Below are positions 19,394-30,973 of a stretch of DNA of 64,000 nt, piece by piece. Position numbers and translations under genes: made by a program. The notes beneath the pieces were generated by a model that made no database searches, was not told the origin of the DNA, and worked only from the letters and a program-made list of their open reading frames with translations. The DNA is from Gordonia sp. SL306 (GTDB lineage: Bacteria; Actinomycetota; Actinomycetes; Mycobacteriales; Mycobacteriaceae): contig NZ_CP113063.1 in the NCBI RefSeq assembly GCF_026625785.1, positions 2,046,001-2,110,000 of the forward strand, given 5' to 3'. Positions within the stretch are counted from its first letter, which is position 1, and each line of letters opens with the position of its first letter.

Positions 19394-19440
19394 TCTCCCT
19401 TCTCGGAGTCTGGGGATCTGGATCGAGATTTCGGTGAGGA

Positions 19441-20925
19441 TCAGGTCGTTGACCCGGCCTGGGTCAGGGCCGTCTCGTAGGAAACGTCCGTGAGCCCGGG
19501 GTGTGACTGCTGGTACATCGCCGCACCGCCGGTCGTGGCGAAGGGGAGGTACCGCCGGGAGGGCGGCGCGCTGGGGTCAACGAGCCAGGTCGCGTGGGCG
19601 GCGAAAAGCTTTGTGGCGGTGACCGCGTCGGGGACGTATGCCGCACGGACCCGAGTGCCGGTGTCGGCGATCCGGCGCAACGCACAGCTCGGGGTGGCGG
19701 CGACCGAGGTCGCCTGCTGGTCGGCGAACCAGACCTCGGACGCAGTTGCCGGGTCCGCCACGGGGAGCCCGCAGACGTCGTCGGTGCCGGTCAGATGACT
19801 CGGATTGCCGACGTCGGCGGTCTTGCTCGGATACTGCGAGCCGTACAGCGCCTCGAGGTAGTGGCTGTCGGTGAATCTCGCGATGTCGAAGGCCCCCGAG
19901 ACGGATCCGCGCTTCACCAGGTAGGCCTTCACCTTCTCGAGAGCCGGCCCGAACTGCTTCTTGATCGTCGGGTCGAAGGACACCAGGCCGTTCGGGCCGT
20001 TGTAGAGGTAGACCACCTCCGGCTCGATGCCGGTGATCTCGCTGACGCGTAGCGCCGCCTGCATCGGCTGCGCCGTGATGTAGTCCGTGGTCCCTCTCAA
20101 CGCCTGCATGAAGGCCGTCATCACCTCGGGGTTCCGGTCGGCGAACTGGTGACGGGCGACGACGCCGTGGAAAGTGGGGACCTCGTTGTCGCCGCCGTCG
20201 TAGACGAGCCGGCCCTGGTTGCGGAAGATCACCAGCTGCGGCCACGGGACGAACTGGGCGAATGCGTCCACCTGCTTGCCCTCGACAGCGGCCGCGCCGA
20301 TGGACGGGTCCTGGTTGGCGATGTGGACGTCGTCCTTCGTGATGCCGGCGCGCTCGAGCGCGGTCGACAGCATTCCGTCACCGGCCGAGCCGAGACTGGT
20401 GGAGACGTCCTTCCCGCGGAGGTCGTCCAAGCTCGTGGCCGTGGAACCGGTCGGGACGACGACCTGATTCAAGGACCCTCGCAGGTTGTATCCGGTGGTC
20501 GCGATGAAGTCGGTCTGCGCGTCGTCGTACTTCTTGGTCTTGGACCCGTTGGTCAGCAGCGGGTAGTCGCCCATCGACCCGATGTCGACATGCGAGGCGA
20601 TCATTGCGGCGGTCAACGGCGCACCCGACGAGAAGTCCTGCCACACCACGCGGTATCTCTTGCCGGACTTCTCCCCGGCCTGGTCCAGCGCGGCCTCGAA
20701 CGCACCACGGTCACGCATCAGGGTGCCCGCGTTGACGGTGTTGAGCGTCTTGGACTGATATCCGACGTTGACGACGACGGATTCGGAGTCGAACATGCCG
20801 CAACCGGTCAGCGCTGAACTCAACGCGACGGTCGCGGTGGTGACGGCCAGCGCGGCCCGACCGCGGCGGCGGATGCGCCGCGGCGAGGGCCGGCGGATGA
20901 AGCGCTGGGTGGTGTTCTCGGTCAT
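19441..20925 (-). CDS. lipoprotein substrate-binding protein of a sulfonate-type ABC importer, with C-terminal extension
   Basis: A 494-residue lipoprotein. An Arg-rich N-terminus and hydrophobic stretch end in the lipobox LTGC (Cys42), so the mature protein is anchored outside the membrane. Residues ~50-355 look like NrtA/SsuA/TauA periplasmic-binding domains (NVGYQSKTLNTV; DIGSMGDYPLL). The family is usually ~320-350 residues, so about 130 extra C-terminal residues remain, with two Cys (CGLP, SCAL) that could form a disulfide. I cannot name that part. ATG at 20925 chosen; an upstream in-frame start at 20967 is less likely. First gene of the importer operon. Confidence 0.87.
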   Translation of the reverse strand: MTENTTQRFIRRPSPRRIRRRGRAALAVTTATVALSSALTGCGMFDSESVVVNVGYQSKTLNTVNAGTLMRDRGAFEAALDQAGEKSGKRYRVVWQDFSSGAPLTAAMIASHVDIGSMGDYPLLTNGSKTKKYDDAQTDFIATTGYNLRGSLNQVVVPTGSTATSLDDLRGKDVSTSLGSAGDGMLSTALERAGITKDDVHIANQDPSIGAAAVEGKQVDAFAQFVPWPQLVIFRNQGRLVYDGGDNEVPTFHGVVARHQFADRNPEVMTAFMQALRGTTDYITAQPMQAALRVSEITGIEPEVVYLYNGPNGLVSFDPTIKKQFGPALEKVKAYLVKRGSVSGAFDIARFTDSHYLEALYGSQYPSKTADVGNPSHLTGTDDVCGLPVADPATASEVWFADQQATSVAATPSCALRRIADTGTRVRAAYVPDAVTATKLFAAHATWLVDPSAPPSRRYLPFATTGGAAMYQQSHPGLTDVSYETALTQAGSTT

Positions 20926-21185
20926 GACACAAGACTCGAAGCAAACTGTTACATCTGAGCGAACCACCGTTGCATCACGGTTAAGCCACCAGGTCAGCGG
21001 GGTGCGTACCCAGGAACGTCCAGCGCCGAATCGCGGCCGATCTGTGTAATACGTTGTACGCGAGCGATTATCGACATCAGGAACCGACGGTCGAAATCCG
21101 GAACGAGGCCCTATCCGAGCCCAAAGTTGGATAACGCCACCGTGTTTCGTTGGCGTTCGAACCGCGCGTACGGAAGCCTGGAGAT

Positions 21186-21533
21186 ATGGAGATCAGCGAA
21201 CCCGACTACCGGTTCACCCTCGCCAACGAACGGACTTTCCTCGCGTGGCAGCGCACGTCGCTCGGACTGCTCGCGGCGTCGGTCGCGGTGTTGCAGTTCC
21301 TGCCGGGGGACACCCATCCTGCGGTCCGGTACGGGGTGGGGGGTCTGCTGGGCGCGCTGTCCGTCGCCACCGCCGTGGGCGGTTTGATGCGGTGGCGCAG
21401 CAACGACGACGCGATCCGGCACGATCAGCCGTTGCCACGGCCACGTCTCATCGCCTATGTGGCGTCGGCCCTGGCCGTGATCGGCGTGATCGCGGTGATC
21501 CTCGTACTCGTGCCGGAGTTCGGCGGCCGATGA
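21186..21533 (+). CDS. DUF202 (YidH-type) membrane protein
   Basis: A 115-residue protein with three hydrophobic helices and the DUF202 N-terminal signature LANERTFLAWQRTSL. Function unknown in the family; some members are linked to vacuolar transport chaperone domains. It overlaps the following DUF202 gene by 4 bp (ATGA). It is divergent from the importer operon with 260 bp between them; I see no gene in that gap, which must hold both promoters. Confidence 0.87.
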   Translation: MEISEPDYRFTLANERTFLAWQRTSLGLLAASVAVLQFLPGDTHPAVRYGVGGLLGALSVATAVGGLMRWRSNDDAIRHDQPLPRPRLIAYVASALAVIGVIAVILVLVPEFGGR

Positions 21534-21865
21534 CGACCGCAGAAGTCGGGGTCGACCGCGGCCTGCAGGCCGAGCGAACGATCATGTCGTGGACCCGGAC
21601 GTCGATCGCCGTCGGCGCGAACGGGCTCCTCGTGGCCGGTCGCGACCTGGTGAGCCATCCCGACGAGTGGATCGGCCTGCGGTGGGCCATCGGCGCGCTG
21701 GCTGCGGTTCTGGCAATCGCGATCTACATCGCGGGTCGGCGACGTGCGCGCGATCTCACCCGTCGCCCCCTTCCCCGGCCGGTCGCCGCACCCCGACTCA
21801 TGGCGTGCACCGGTGTCGCAATCACACTGCTCGGCGTCGCGCTGTTGACCTCGGCCACACTCTGA
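21530..21865 (+). CDS. second DUF202 membrane protein
   Basis: A 111-residue protein with GLQAERTIMSWTRTSIAVGANG at the N-terminus, the DUF202 pattern, and three hydrophobic helices. ATG at 21530 inside the stop of the first DUF202 gene. The pair probably forms a hetero-oligomeric membrane protein; the function is unknown. A strong hairpin follows 36 bp after the stop. Confidence 0.88.
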   Translation: MTTAEVGVDRGLQAERTIMSWTRTSIAVGANGLLVAGRDLVSHPDEWIGLRWAIGALAAVLAIAIYIAGRRRARDLTRRPLPRPVAAPRLMACTGVAITLLGVALLTSATL

Positions 21866-21901
21866 GACCCGCGGTTCGCCGTTGTCGGCGCACAGCACAA
21901 A

Positions 21902-21941
21902 ACGGGCCGGGCATCGATCGGATGATCGATGCCCGGCCCGT
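21902..21941. terminator. perfect 18-bp hairpin, bidirectional terminator
   Basis: acgggccgggcatcgatc (21902-21919) pairs without mismatch with gatcgatgcccggcccgt (21924-21941) around a 4-nt loop. It sits between the convergent DUF202 pair and the SulP permease gene, ending both. Confidence 0.88.
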
Positions 21942-21959
21942 CGTCCGGCCGACCCGCGG

Positions 21960-23525
21960 TCACGTTCCGCGGAACGCTCCCTCCAGCCGGGTGTGCAGGG
22001 CCGCCGACGCGTCGTCGAGGCCGATAAAACTCACCGACGTACCTGCCGCCTGATACTTCCCGCGAATTCCCTCGAGCGTTGCGACCGACGTCGCATCCCA
22101 GACGCGTGCCGCCGAGAAGTCGATGATCACACGCGCAGGATCGTCGGCATAGTCGAAGCGGTCGACGAGATCGTGGCTGGAAGCGAAGAAGAGATCGCCG
22201 GTGATCCGATACGTCCGCACCGGCCCCGGATTCTCGAGATCGTCGTCGACGACGTGGTGGTGCTCCTCGACCGTGGCGCGTCCGGCCACCCGCCTGACGA
22301 ACACCGCCATCGCGCACAGCACACCGACGATCACCCCGTACGCGAGGTTATGGGTGGCGACGGTCACCGCAACGGTTGCCAGCATGGTGATCGTCTCAGC
22401 GATCGGCATGCGACGCAGTGTCTTCGGAGAGATCGAATGCCAGTCCATGGTGGCGACCGAGACCATCACCATCACCGCGACGAGTGCCGCCATGGGGATC
22501 GCGGCCAGCGCCGGACTGAAGAACAGCACCAGACAGAGCAGGGCCGCGCCGGCGACGAACGTCGAGATCCTCGTGCGGCCACCGCTCTTCACGTTCATCA
22601 TCGTCTGCCCGATCATGGCGCAGCCGCCCATGCCGCCGAAGAATCCGGTGACCAGATTTCCGACGCCCTGCCCCCAGCTCTCCCGTGTGGGGTCCGACGA
22701 GGTATCCGTGAGTTCGTCGACGAGCTTGGCCGTGATGAGCGATTCGAGCAGACCCACCAGGGCCACGGCCAGGGCGTACGGGAAGATGATCCGCAACGTC
22801 TCGAGCGTGAACGGCACACCGGGAACACCGAGCGTCGGCATCTCCGACGACACCGGCCCTTCATCACCGACGCGCGGCACCCCGACCGCGAACACCACGG
22901 CGATCACGGTGAGAACTGCCGTGGCGACCAACGGAGCGGGGACCACTGCGGTGATCTTGGGCAGGAACACCATCATCAGCAATCCTGCAGCGGTCATCGG
23001 GTACACCAGCCACGGGACGCCGATGAGGTGCGGCAACTGCGCGGTGAAGATGAGGATGGCCAGCGCGTTCACGAAGCCGGTCATCACACTGTGCGGGATG
23101 AACCGCATCAGCTTGGCCACGCCCAGCCACGCCATCACCACCTGCAGGATTCCGGCGAGGAGGACCGTGGCGATGAGGTGGTCGACGCCGTACTCGCGGA
23201 CGATCGGTGCCACGACCAGCGCCACCGATCCCGCGGCCGCCGAGATCATGGCCGGTCGGCCGCCGACGAACGCGATCGTCATCGCGAAGATGAACGAGGT
23301 GAACAGGCCGACCGCCGGCCCCACCCCCGCGATCAACGAGAACGAGATGGTCTCCGGTATCAAGGCGAGCGCCGTCACGAGTCCGGCGAAGAACTCGGTC
23401 CGGAACTGCCGAGGATCCCGCAGAGCGGCCAGCGTCGACGACCGACGCACCCCGACGGCTGTTCGCGACAGTGCCCTGGCCACCTGTGTCCGAACATGGG
23501 GGCGTGGCAATGAGTCAACACTCAT
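21960..23525 (-). CDS. SulP family anion (sulfate) permease with STAS domain
   Basis: A 521-residue SulP transporter. The Sulfate_transp core has about 11-12 hydrophobic segments; the signature QTMMNVKSGGRTRISTFVAG is present; a STAS domain follows at ~415-520 (ARVIIDFSAARVWDATSVATLEG). SulP proteins move sulfate, bicarbonate or other anions across the cytoplasmic membrane. The ATG at 23525 gives MSVDSLPRPH. The neighbourhood (sulfonate importer, sulfatase) supports sulfate; bicarbonate cannot be excluded. A hairpin separates it from the upstream sulfatase gene. Confidence 0.88.
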   Translation of the reverse strand: MSVDSLPRPHVRTQVARALSRTAVGVRRSSTLAALRDPRQFRTEFFAGLVTALALIPETISFSLIAGVGPAVGLFTSFIFAMTIAFVGGRPAMISAAAGSVALVVAPIVREYGVDHLIATVLLAGILQVVMAWLGVAKLMRFIPHSVMTGFVNALAILIFTAQLPHLIGVPWLVYPMTAAGLLMMVFLPKITAVVPAPLVATAVLTVIAVVFAVGVPRVGDEGPVSSEMPTLGVPGVPFTLETLRIIFPYALAVALVGLLESLITAKLVDELTDTSSDPTRESWGQGVGNLVTGFFGGMGGCAMIGQTMMNVKSGGRTRISTFVAGAALLCLVLFFSPALAAIPMAALVAVMVMVSVATMDWHSISPKTLRRMPIAETITMLATVAVTVATHNLAYGVIVGVLCAMAVFVRRVAGRATVEEHHHVVDDDLENPGPVRTYRITGDLFFASSHDLVDRFDYADDPARVIIDFSAARVWDATSVATLEGIRGKYQAAGTSVSFIGLDDASAALHTRLEGAFRGT

Positions 23526-23570
23526 CAGAAGTCTCCATTGTGGTCGTGGGTGCCGAACCGCCACGAAAGC

Positions 23571-23610
23571 TGCACCGGCAGAGGATCTTCTGGGACCCTC
23601 TGCCGGTGCA
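23571..23610 (-). terminator. terminator after the sulfatase gene
   Basis: tgcaccggcagagg (23571-23584) and cctctgccggtgca (23597-23610) are a perfect 14-bp inverted repeat with a 12-nt loop. It lies 8 bp past the sulfatase stop and before the SulP start, both on the minus strand, so the two genes are probably separate transcripts. Confidence 0.82.
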
Positions 23611-23618
23611 CCCCTCGA

Positions 23619-25001
23619 TCACGCCTGAGCTGCCGCCAGCACTTCTTTTCGCTGGGGCACGAAGTCGATCGGCGCGCCGGGCGGAATCACTTCCTCCCGC
23701 TCGACCGATTCATCGTGCTCACGGATGATCCGGTGCGCATGCTGCATGACCCACCACCGCACGAAGGTCTGGTTGACCGCCTCGCGTTCCTTCGGATCCT
23801 CGAGCAGGTTGATGATGCGCGCGAAGCCGAGAGGGATCTCCGGGTCGTGGAAGTGTTGCTGCCGGACGAAACTGATCTTGAACTGCGACCACTTCACTGC
23901 GTGTAATTCGTCGTTGAGCCACACCATGCAGCCCTCGCGTGCCGATTCCTCTGCGCCGGCGAAGAACTCGCGCTGGTCGAGTCCGTCGATCTCCCGGTCG
24001 AGGGGGACCTCACAGCCGGCGAGACGCACCAAGGTGGTGAACATGTCGGTCACGTGCATCATCTCGTTGCTCTCGCGCGGCTTGACATGCCCGGGCCAGC
24101 GGATCAGTGCCGGGGTACGGATGCCGCCCTCTGCCGAACTGAAGTACGAGCCGTCGAAGAAGCCTGCGGTGCCGCGCCCGGCCAGGTGATCCTCGGGTCC
24201 GTTGTCTCCGGCGAACACCACGATGGTGTTGTCGGCGATGCCGAGTTCGTCGAGCTTGTCGAGGATGCTCTGGAAGTCGTGGTCGAGCATCAGCAGGGCG
24301 TCGCCCCAATCCCCGTTGCTGCTCTTGCCCCGGAACTCCTCCCGGACCTCGATCGGGAAGTGCAGCAGCGAGTGGTTGTGGTAGAGGAAGAACGGCTTGT
24401 CCTCGGCCACGCTGTGTTCCATGAAAGCATGCGCACGGCGATCGTATTCGGCGTCCATCCGACCCTTGAGTTCAACGGTCAGCTGCTCGTCGGTGGTGTG
24501 CACGCCGCCCTCTTTGGTGCCGTCGTACATGTACGACCAGCCGTCACGCTCGCCCTTATACCAGGGGTCGTCGGGCCACAGGCATTCGTCGTAGGTCCGG
24601 GCCGGCCCGTACCACTCGTCGAAGCCGTGATCGGTGGGCCAGCGTCCGTCCTCGGCGCCGATGTGCCATTTGCCGTAACAGGCGGTGGCGTAGCCGGCGT
24701 CGGACAGGATGTCGCCCATGGTGCGCTCCCAGGCGACCAGGCCACCGGCATTGCCGCCGAGCGCGATCGTGTGGTTGCCCGAACGGATCGGGTAGCGACC
24801 CGTCATGAGTGCGGAACGCGTTGGTGTGCACTGTGGTTCGACGACGAAATGGGACAGCTTCAGGCTCTCCGCGGCAAAGGTGTCGATATTCTTGGTGTCG
24901 GCGCCCCGCAGGATTCCGCCGCCGTAACAACCGAGCTCACCGAGCCCCAGATTGTCGACGTGGAAGTACACGATGTTGGGTTGCTTGCTGGGTGTGGACA
25001 T
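23619..25001 (-). CDS. type I sulfatase (arylsulfatase family)
   Basis: A 460-residue cytosolic-looking sulfatase that frees sulfate from sulfate esters. The formylglycine motif is CTPTRSALMTGR with Cys58; metal ligands are expected in YFHVDNLG near the N-terminus and FAGDNGPEDH around residue 260. The Cys must be oxidised to formylglycine; a candidate FGE is at 29901-30863. No signal peptide, so the substrate must be imported or intracellular. It follows the GntR regulator gene by 56 bp on the same strand and is probably controlled by it. Confidence 0.9.
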   Translation of the reverse strand: MSTPSKQPNIVYFHVDNLGLGELGCYGGGILRGADTKNIDTFAAESLKLSHFVVEPQCTPTRSALMTGRYPIRSGNHTIALGGNAGGLVAWERTMGDILSDAGYATACYGKWHIGAEDGRWPTDHGFDEWYGPARTYDECLWPDDPWYKGERDGWSYMYDGTKEGGVHTTDEQLTVELKGRMDAEYDRRAHAFMEHSVAEDKPFFLYHNHSLLHFPIEVREEFRGKSSNGDWGDALLMLDHDFQSILDKLDELGIADNTIVVFAGDNGPEDHLAGRGTAGFFDGSYFSSAEGGIRTPALIRWPGHVKPRESNEMMHVTDMFTTLVRLAGCEVPLDREIDGLDQREFFAGAEESAREGCMVWLNDELHAVKWSQFKISFVRQQHFHDPEIPLGFARIINLLEDPKEREAVNQTFVRWWVMQHAHRIIREHDESVEREEVIPPGAPIDFVPQRKEVLAAAQA

Positions 25002-25057
25002 GGCTATGCCTCACTTCCTTTCTGTTGATGACATTCGTGATGCGCTCGGGTGGGGAG

Positions 25058-25876
25058 TCAGTCGGACCTGTCGGTGTCCGAACTCCTGACCCGGGGATTG
25101 ACGGAGACCAGCGACAGTCGGTCTCCTCGGTAGCGGACGGACTCCAAGTCGAACGGGGTGCCGTCTTCGAGATACGAGAGTCGGTGCAGTAGCAGGACGG
25201 GTGACCCGACCCGCACGCCCAGATGCCTGGCCGTGCCCTTGTCGGCCGCGACGGCTTCGACGGTGTTCTCTGCCTGACCCAGTCGGACACCGAGCTTGTC
25301 CTCGAGCAGACGGAACACGTCCTCCTCGGCCAGATTTGCGCCGTCGAGAGCGTCTATGGCCTCCGGTCGCAGCGACGTGGTGTCCAACGACAACGGGACA
25401 TTGGCGACCGACCGGAGCCGCTCGATGAACAGGATCGGGCTCCCCTCGGGGATGCCCAACTTGTCGGCGACCGAAGGCGTCGCCGTCGACTCTCGTGCCG
25501 AGAGCACCTGATTCTGCACCGAGAGCTGATGCCCGGCAAGCGATTCGGCCAGCCCTTCGAGCCGGTCGATCCGCTGCCGGAGTTTGGCTCCGGTCACGAA
25601 GGTGCCCGCTCCCTGGACGCGGGTGATCAGACCTTCCGCGCGCAGCAGGTCGAGCGCTTCGCGGATCGCGTTGCGGCTGACACCCCACTCCTTGGCCAGT
25701 TCGTTCTCCGGAGGGAGCATCGGCCGCGGCGCGGCCAGTCCACCGAATGCGCCATCGAGGATCTGGGTCCGAAGGACGTCGCGTACCCACCGGGCAGCGT
25801 CCTCGCGGGTGCCGGCGTACTTGCGGGCCGGAGGGCGCGGGAAGTCCTTGGGTGGAATCCGTGGCCTCGATGTCAT
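25058..25876 (-). CDS. GntR/HutC-family transcriptional regulator with UTRA domain
   Basis: A 272-residue one-component regulator. The winged helix is at ~25-105 (ELAKEWGVSRNAIREALDLL), and the UTRA effector domain fills the C-terminal half (IERLRSVANVPLSLDTTSL). Such proteins repress until a small ligand binds. ATG at 25876; an in-frame start at 25900 is possible. It heads the sulfatase transcription unit, so its ligand may be a sulfated compound or breakdown product; this is inference. Confidence 0.9.
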   Translation of the reverse strand: MTSRPRIPPKDFPRPPARKYAGTREDAARWVRDVLRTQILDGAFGGLAAPRPMLPPENELAKEWGVSRNAIREALDLLRAEGLITRVQGAGTFVTGAKLRQRIDRLEGLAESLAGHQLSVQNQVLSARESTATPSVADKLGIPEGSPILFIERLRSVANVPLSLDTTSLRPEAIDALDGANLAEEDVFRLLEDKLGVRLGQAENTVEAVAADKGTARHLGVRVGSPVLLLHRLSYLEDGTPFDLESVRYRGDRLSLVSVNPRVRSSDTDRSD

Positions 25877-26007
25877 GGCTGTACTCTCCCAACTCGACAT
25901 TCCGACTGATTTTCCTCGGAATTATCGATCGGTTACGCCACCCTGTATAGGCACAAACGCCTGGCCAGCAGCTATGAGATGGCGCAAGGGCTCGTGAAAC
26001 GCCACCT

Positions 26008-27660
26008 TCATCGTGGGTAGGTGACGATCTCCTCTCCCGTTGTCGGCTTGTGCCAGGTGATGGTGCGGTCGGAGTGCATGGTGGGTAGCCACCTTCCGAG
26101 ATGTTTGCGGTGGTGATCGGGTGTGCACAATGGCGCGAGGTTGACGCCCACAGTCCAGCCGCCGGCCTGCGGGTCGGCATGGTTGAACGTGACGAGGTGG
26201 TCGAGTTCGCATCCGTTGGACGGTCTGCTGCAGAACGGGTATCGACAGGTCCGATCCCACAGCACAATCTGTCTGCGTAACCGTGCTGGCGGTGCATAGT
26301 TCAGCGCGCCGGGCGGTGGATGCTGGTGGCCGCCGTGCCCGGTAGGGTCGACCGGCGGCGCGGGACCACGGTTTCCGACGACAATCAGGCCGGAGGGGCG
26401 GCGATGTGCGTTGTCGGGCAGGGTGATGGGCGAGGAGTTCTCGGCCAACGAGTTTGCCAACGCAGGGTCGATGGCCCCGTGGCCACGGAGTCGGGGTACC
26501 TCGATGCCGGTGGGGTCGAGGACGAGTGTCCAGGCGGGTGAGCTGAGCGATACCGGCTGTGCCGGCGACGTCTTGGCGGGAGCGCGCTCCGTGGGAACGT
26601 CGGCGATGTGCGCTGCCTCATCGACGATTGCGTCGGCAGCGCTGTGACCGCTGGTCGGGCCTGTTGGATCGGTGAGATCGATCGGATCGACAGGATCAAT
26701 CGAGTCCGGCGACGGGTTCTTCGAACAGTCCCCGTGCCCGCACCGGCAGGTCAATGTCTTACCCGGTACGCCGGTGATCTCTGCCAATGCCATCACCCGT
26801 TGCTGCCCGATGCGGCGCGGATCGCGTCGGCACACCCGTTCGGCGATCAACGCCGCGATCCGCTGCGACAGCTACACTCCGTCCTCGGCAGGAACGCACG
26901 CATCGACATTCATGTGCCCCGACGAGTCAGCACTGACGGTCAGGTTCTGCCACGCCTCGGCGAACCCTTCGCGCGCGCGGGCGGCACCATCGGGGTCCAG
27001 GCTGATCACCGCCTCTGCCAACTGGTCCTGCAACACCGTGTCGGTGGTGGGCCGCGACCCCAACTCCAACGCCAGATCCTCGAAATCCCACACGGCCTCG
27101 GGAGCCGGTGCGGGATCGTCAGTGATGGGTTCACCATCGAGATCGGCATCCGCGGTGTCGGTTTCGGGCACATCGGCCTCTGCATCGTCAGCGCCGGTAC
27201 CGTCGGTACCGGCCGCTTCAGCCTCCTCGACAGACGCTTGCGGTGCCGGATCGATGACCATGCCTTCAGGTGCAGCTTGGGCGGCATACACCATTTTCGC
27301 CATCCGATTGGTGCTGTACTCCCCGGCCAGATACGCCATCCGGAACTTCGGCAGGTGTTGCAGGGCATCTCCGAGGTTGAACCACGTACCGGCCTTGGTG
27401 CGCGAAAACCCCAGCTGCAACGAGATCGCACCGACCGCGGCTTTGTCCGCGCCATTGCGCACCATCATCTGCTGCCCCGTGCTCAAAGCCAGCATCATCT
27501 CGTCATATACCGACTGCCCCAGTCGATACGCCGACAGCAGCGAACGCGCTTCATGCTGGCGGCTGACCCGCAGATGCTCACGTGCCGCATCGCCGACATC
27601 GGTGGAGGACGCCGACGAGATCGCCGCATCAGCGGTTGCCGGATCCGAGCAAGGGAACAC
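26008..27660 (-). pseudogene. DUF222/HNH endonuclease (13E12 repeat family), broken by an in-frame amber codon
   Basis: The DUF222 half (27660 down to 26872) and the HNH half (26850 down to 26008) are in the same frame and are separated by a single TAG at 26872-26874. The reading continues as LSQRIAALIAERVCRRDP, which fits the family without gap or shift. The HNH motif ELDHLVTFNHAD, followed by NLAPLCTPDHHRKH, is intact. 13E12 genes are multicopy, mobile-like elements in mycobacteria and gordonias. As read it is a nonsense-mutated copy; readthrough or a sequencing error are the alternatives. The start is uncertain (GTG at 27660). Confidence 0.85.
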
Positions 27661-27966
27661 CAGAACAGGCCTTCACAGATCGAAACCGACAGGACACCAA
27701 CAACATCTGCCCGTCATAGGAAACGAAAGCCCGCATCAACTCAACCGAGAACAGCATATCGGAGGACACCGACAAGAACTCGTCGGCTCGCCACACTCGA
27801 CGAACCCTCCCGCATCAACTCGACCGGCAACGGAGTATCGGTCCGGTCCGACACAGTCCGGGGCCGTGGCGCGAGTGGTCTCGATACGCCCGCTCGGCTG
27901 GCGCGAGCTACTCGACCAACAAGTGGGGCGCGCTCGATCACTCCGTTCACCCACTCGCCAAACGGA
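27661..27966. other. intergenic region with direct repeat and dispersed palindrome
   Basis: No gene is supported in these 306 bp. An imperfect ~34-bp direct repeat beginning cccgcatcaactc lies at 27730-27763 and 27809-27842. A copy of the dispersed palindrome family follows at 27877-27916. Confidence 0.7.
27877..27916. repeat. dispersed palindrome, copy 1
   Basis: The element opens with ggtctcgatacgc and closes with gctactcgacc around a gc-rich centre. Related copies are at 36693-36735, 44291-44332 (inverted) and 63082-63124 (inverted). It lies between the stop of the GyrB-like gene and the upstream end of the DUF222 gene. Confidence 0.8.
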
Positions 27967-30863
<2,897 letters not shown>

Positions 30864-30973
30864 GGCGCCATCGTGCCAAGCAAAATGCGTCTCGGCGTTT
30901 TACATTGTGTTACGCCACCTGGTCGGTGCTGAATCTCCAGGTGGAGGTACCTCTCATGGCGGAATCGGTTCCG

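Noticed and set aside
20926..21185. A riboswitch upstream of the sulfonate-type importer
   Set aside because: No conserved SAM or other riboswitch core could be recognised in the 260-bp gap.
26008..27660. Two independent genes, a DUF222 protein and an HNH nuclease
   Set aside because: Both halves are in one frame with only a TAG between them and together make one normal 13E12-type protein, so a nonsense-split gene is simpler.
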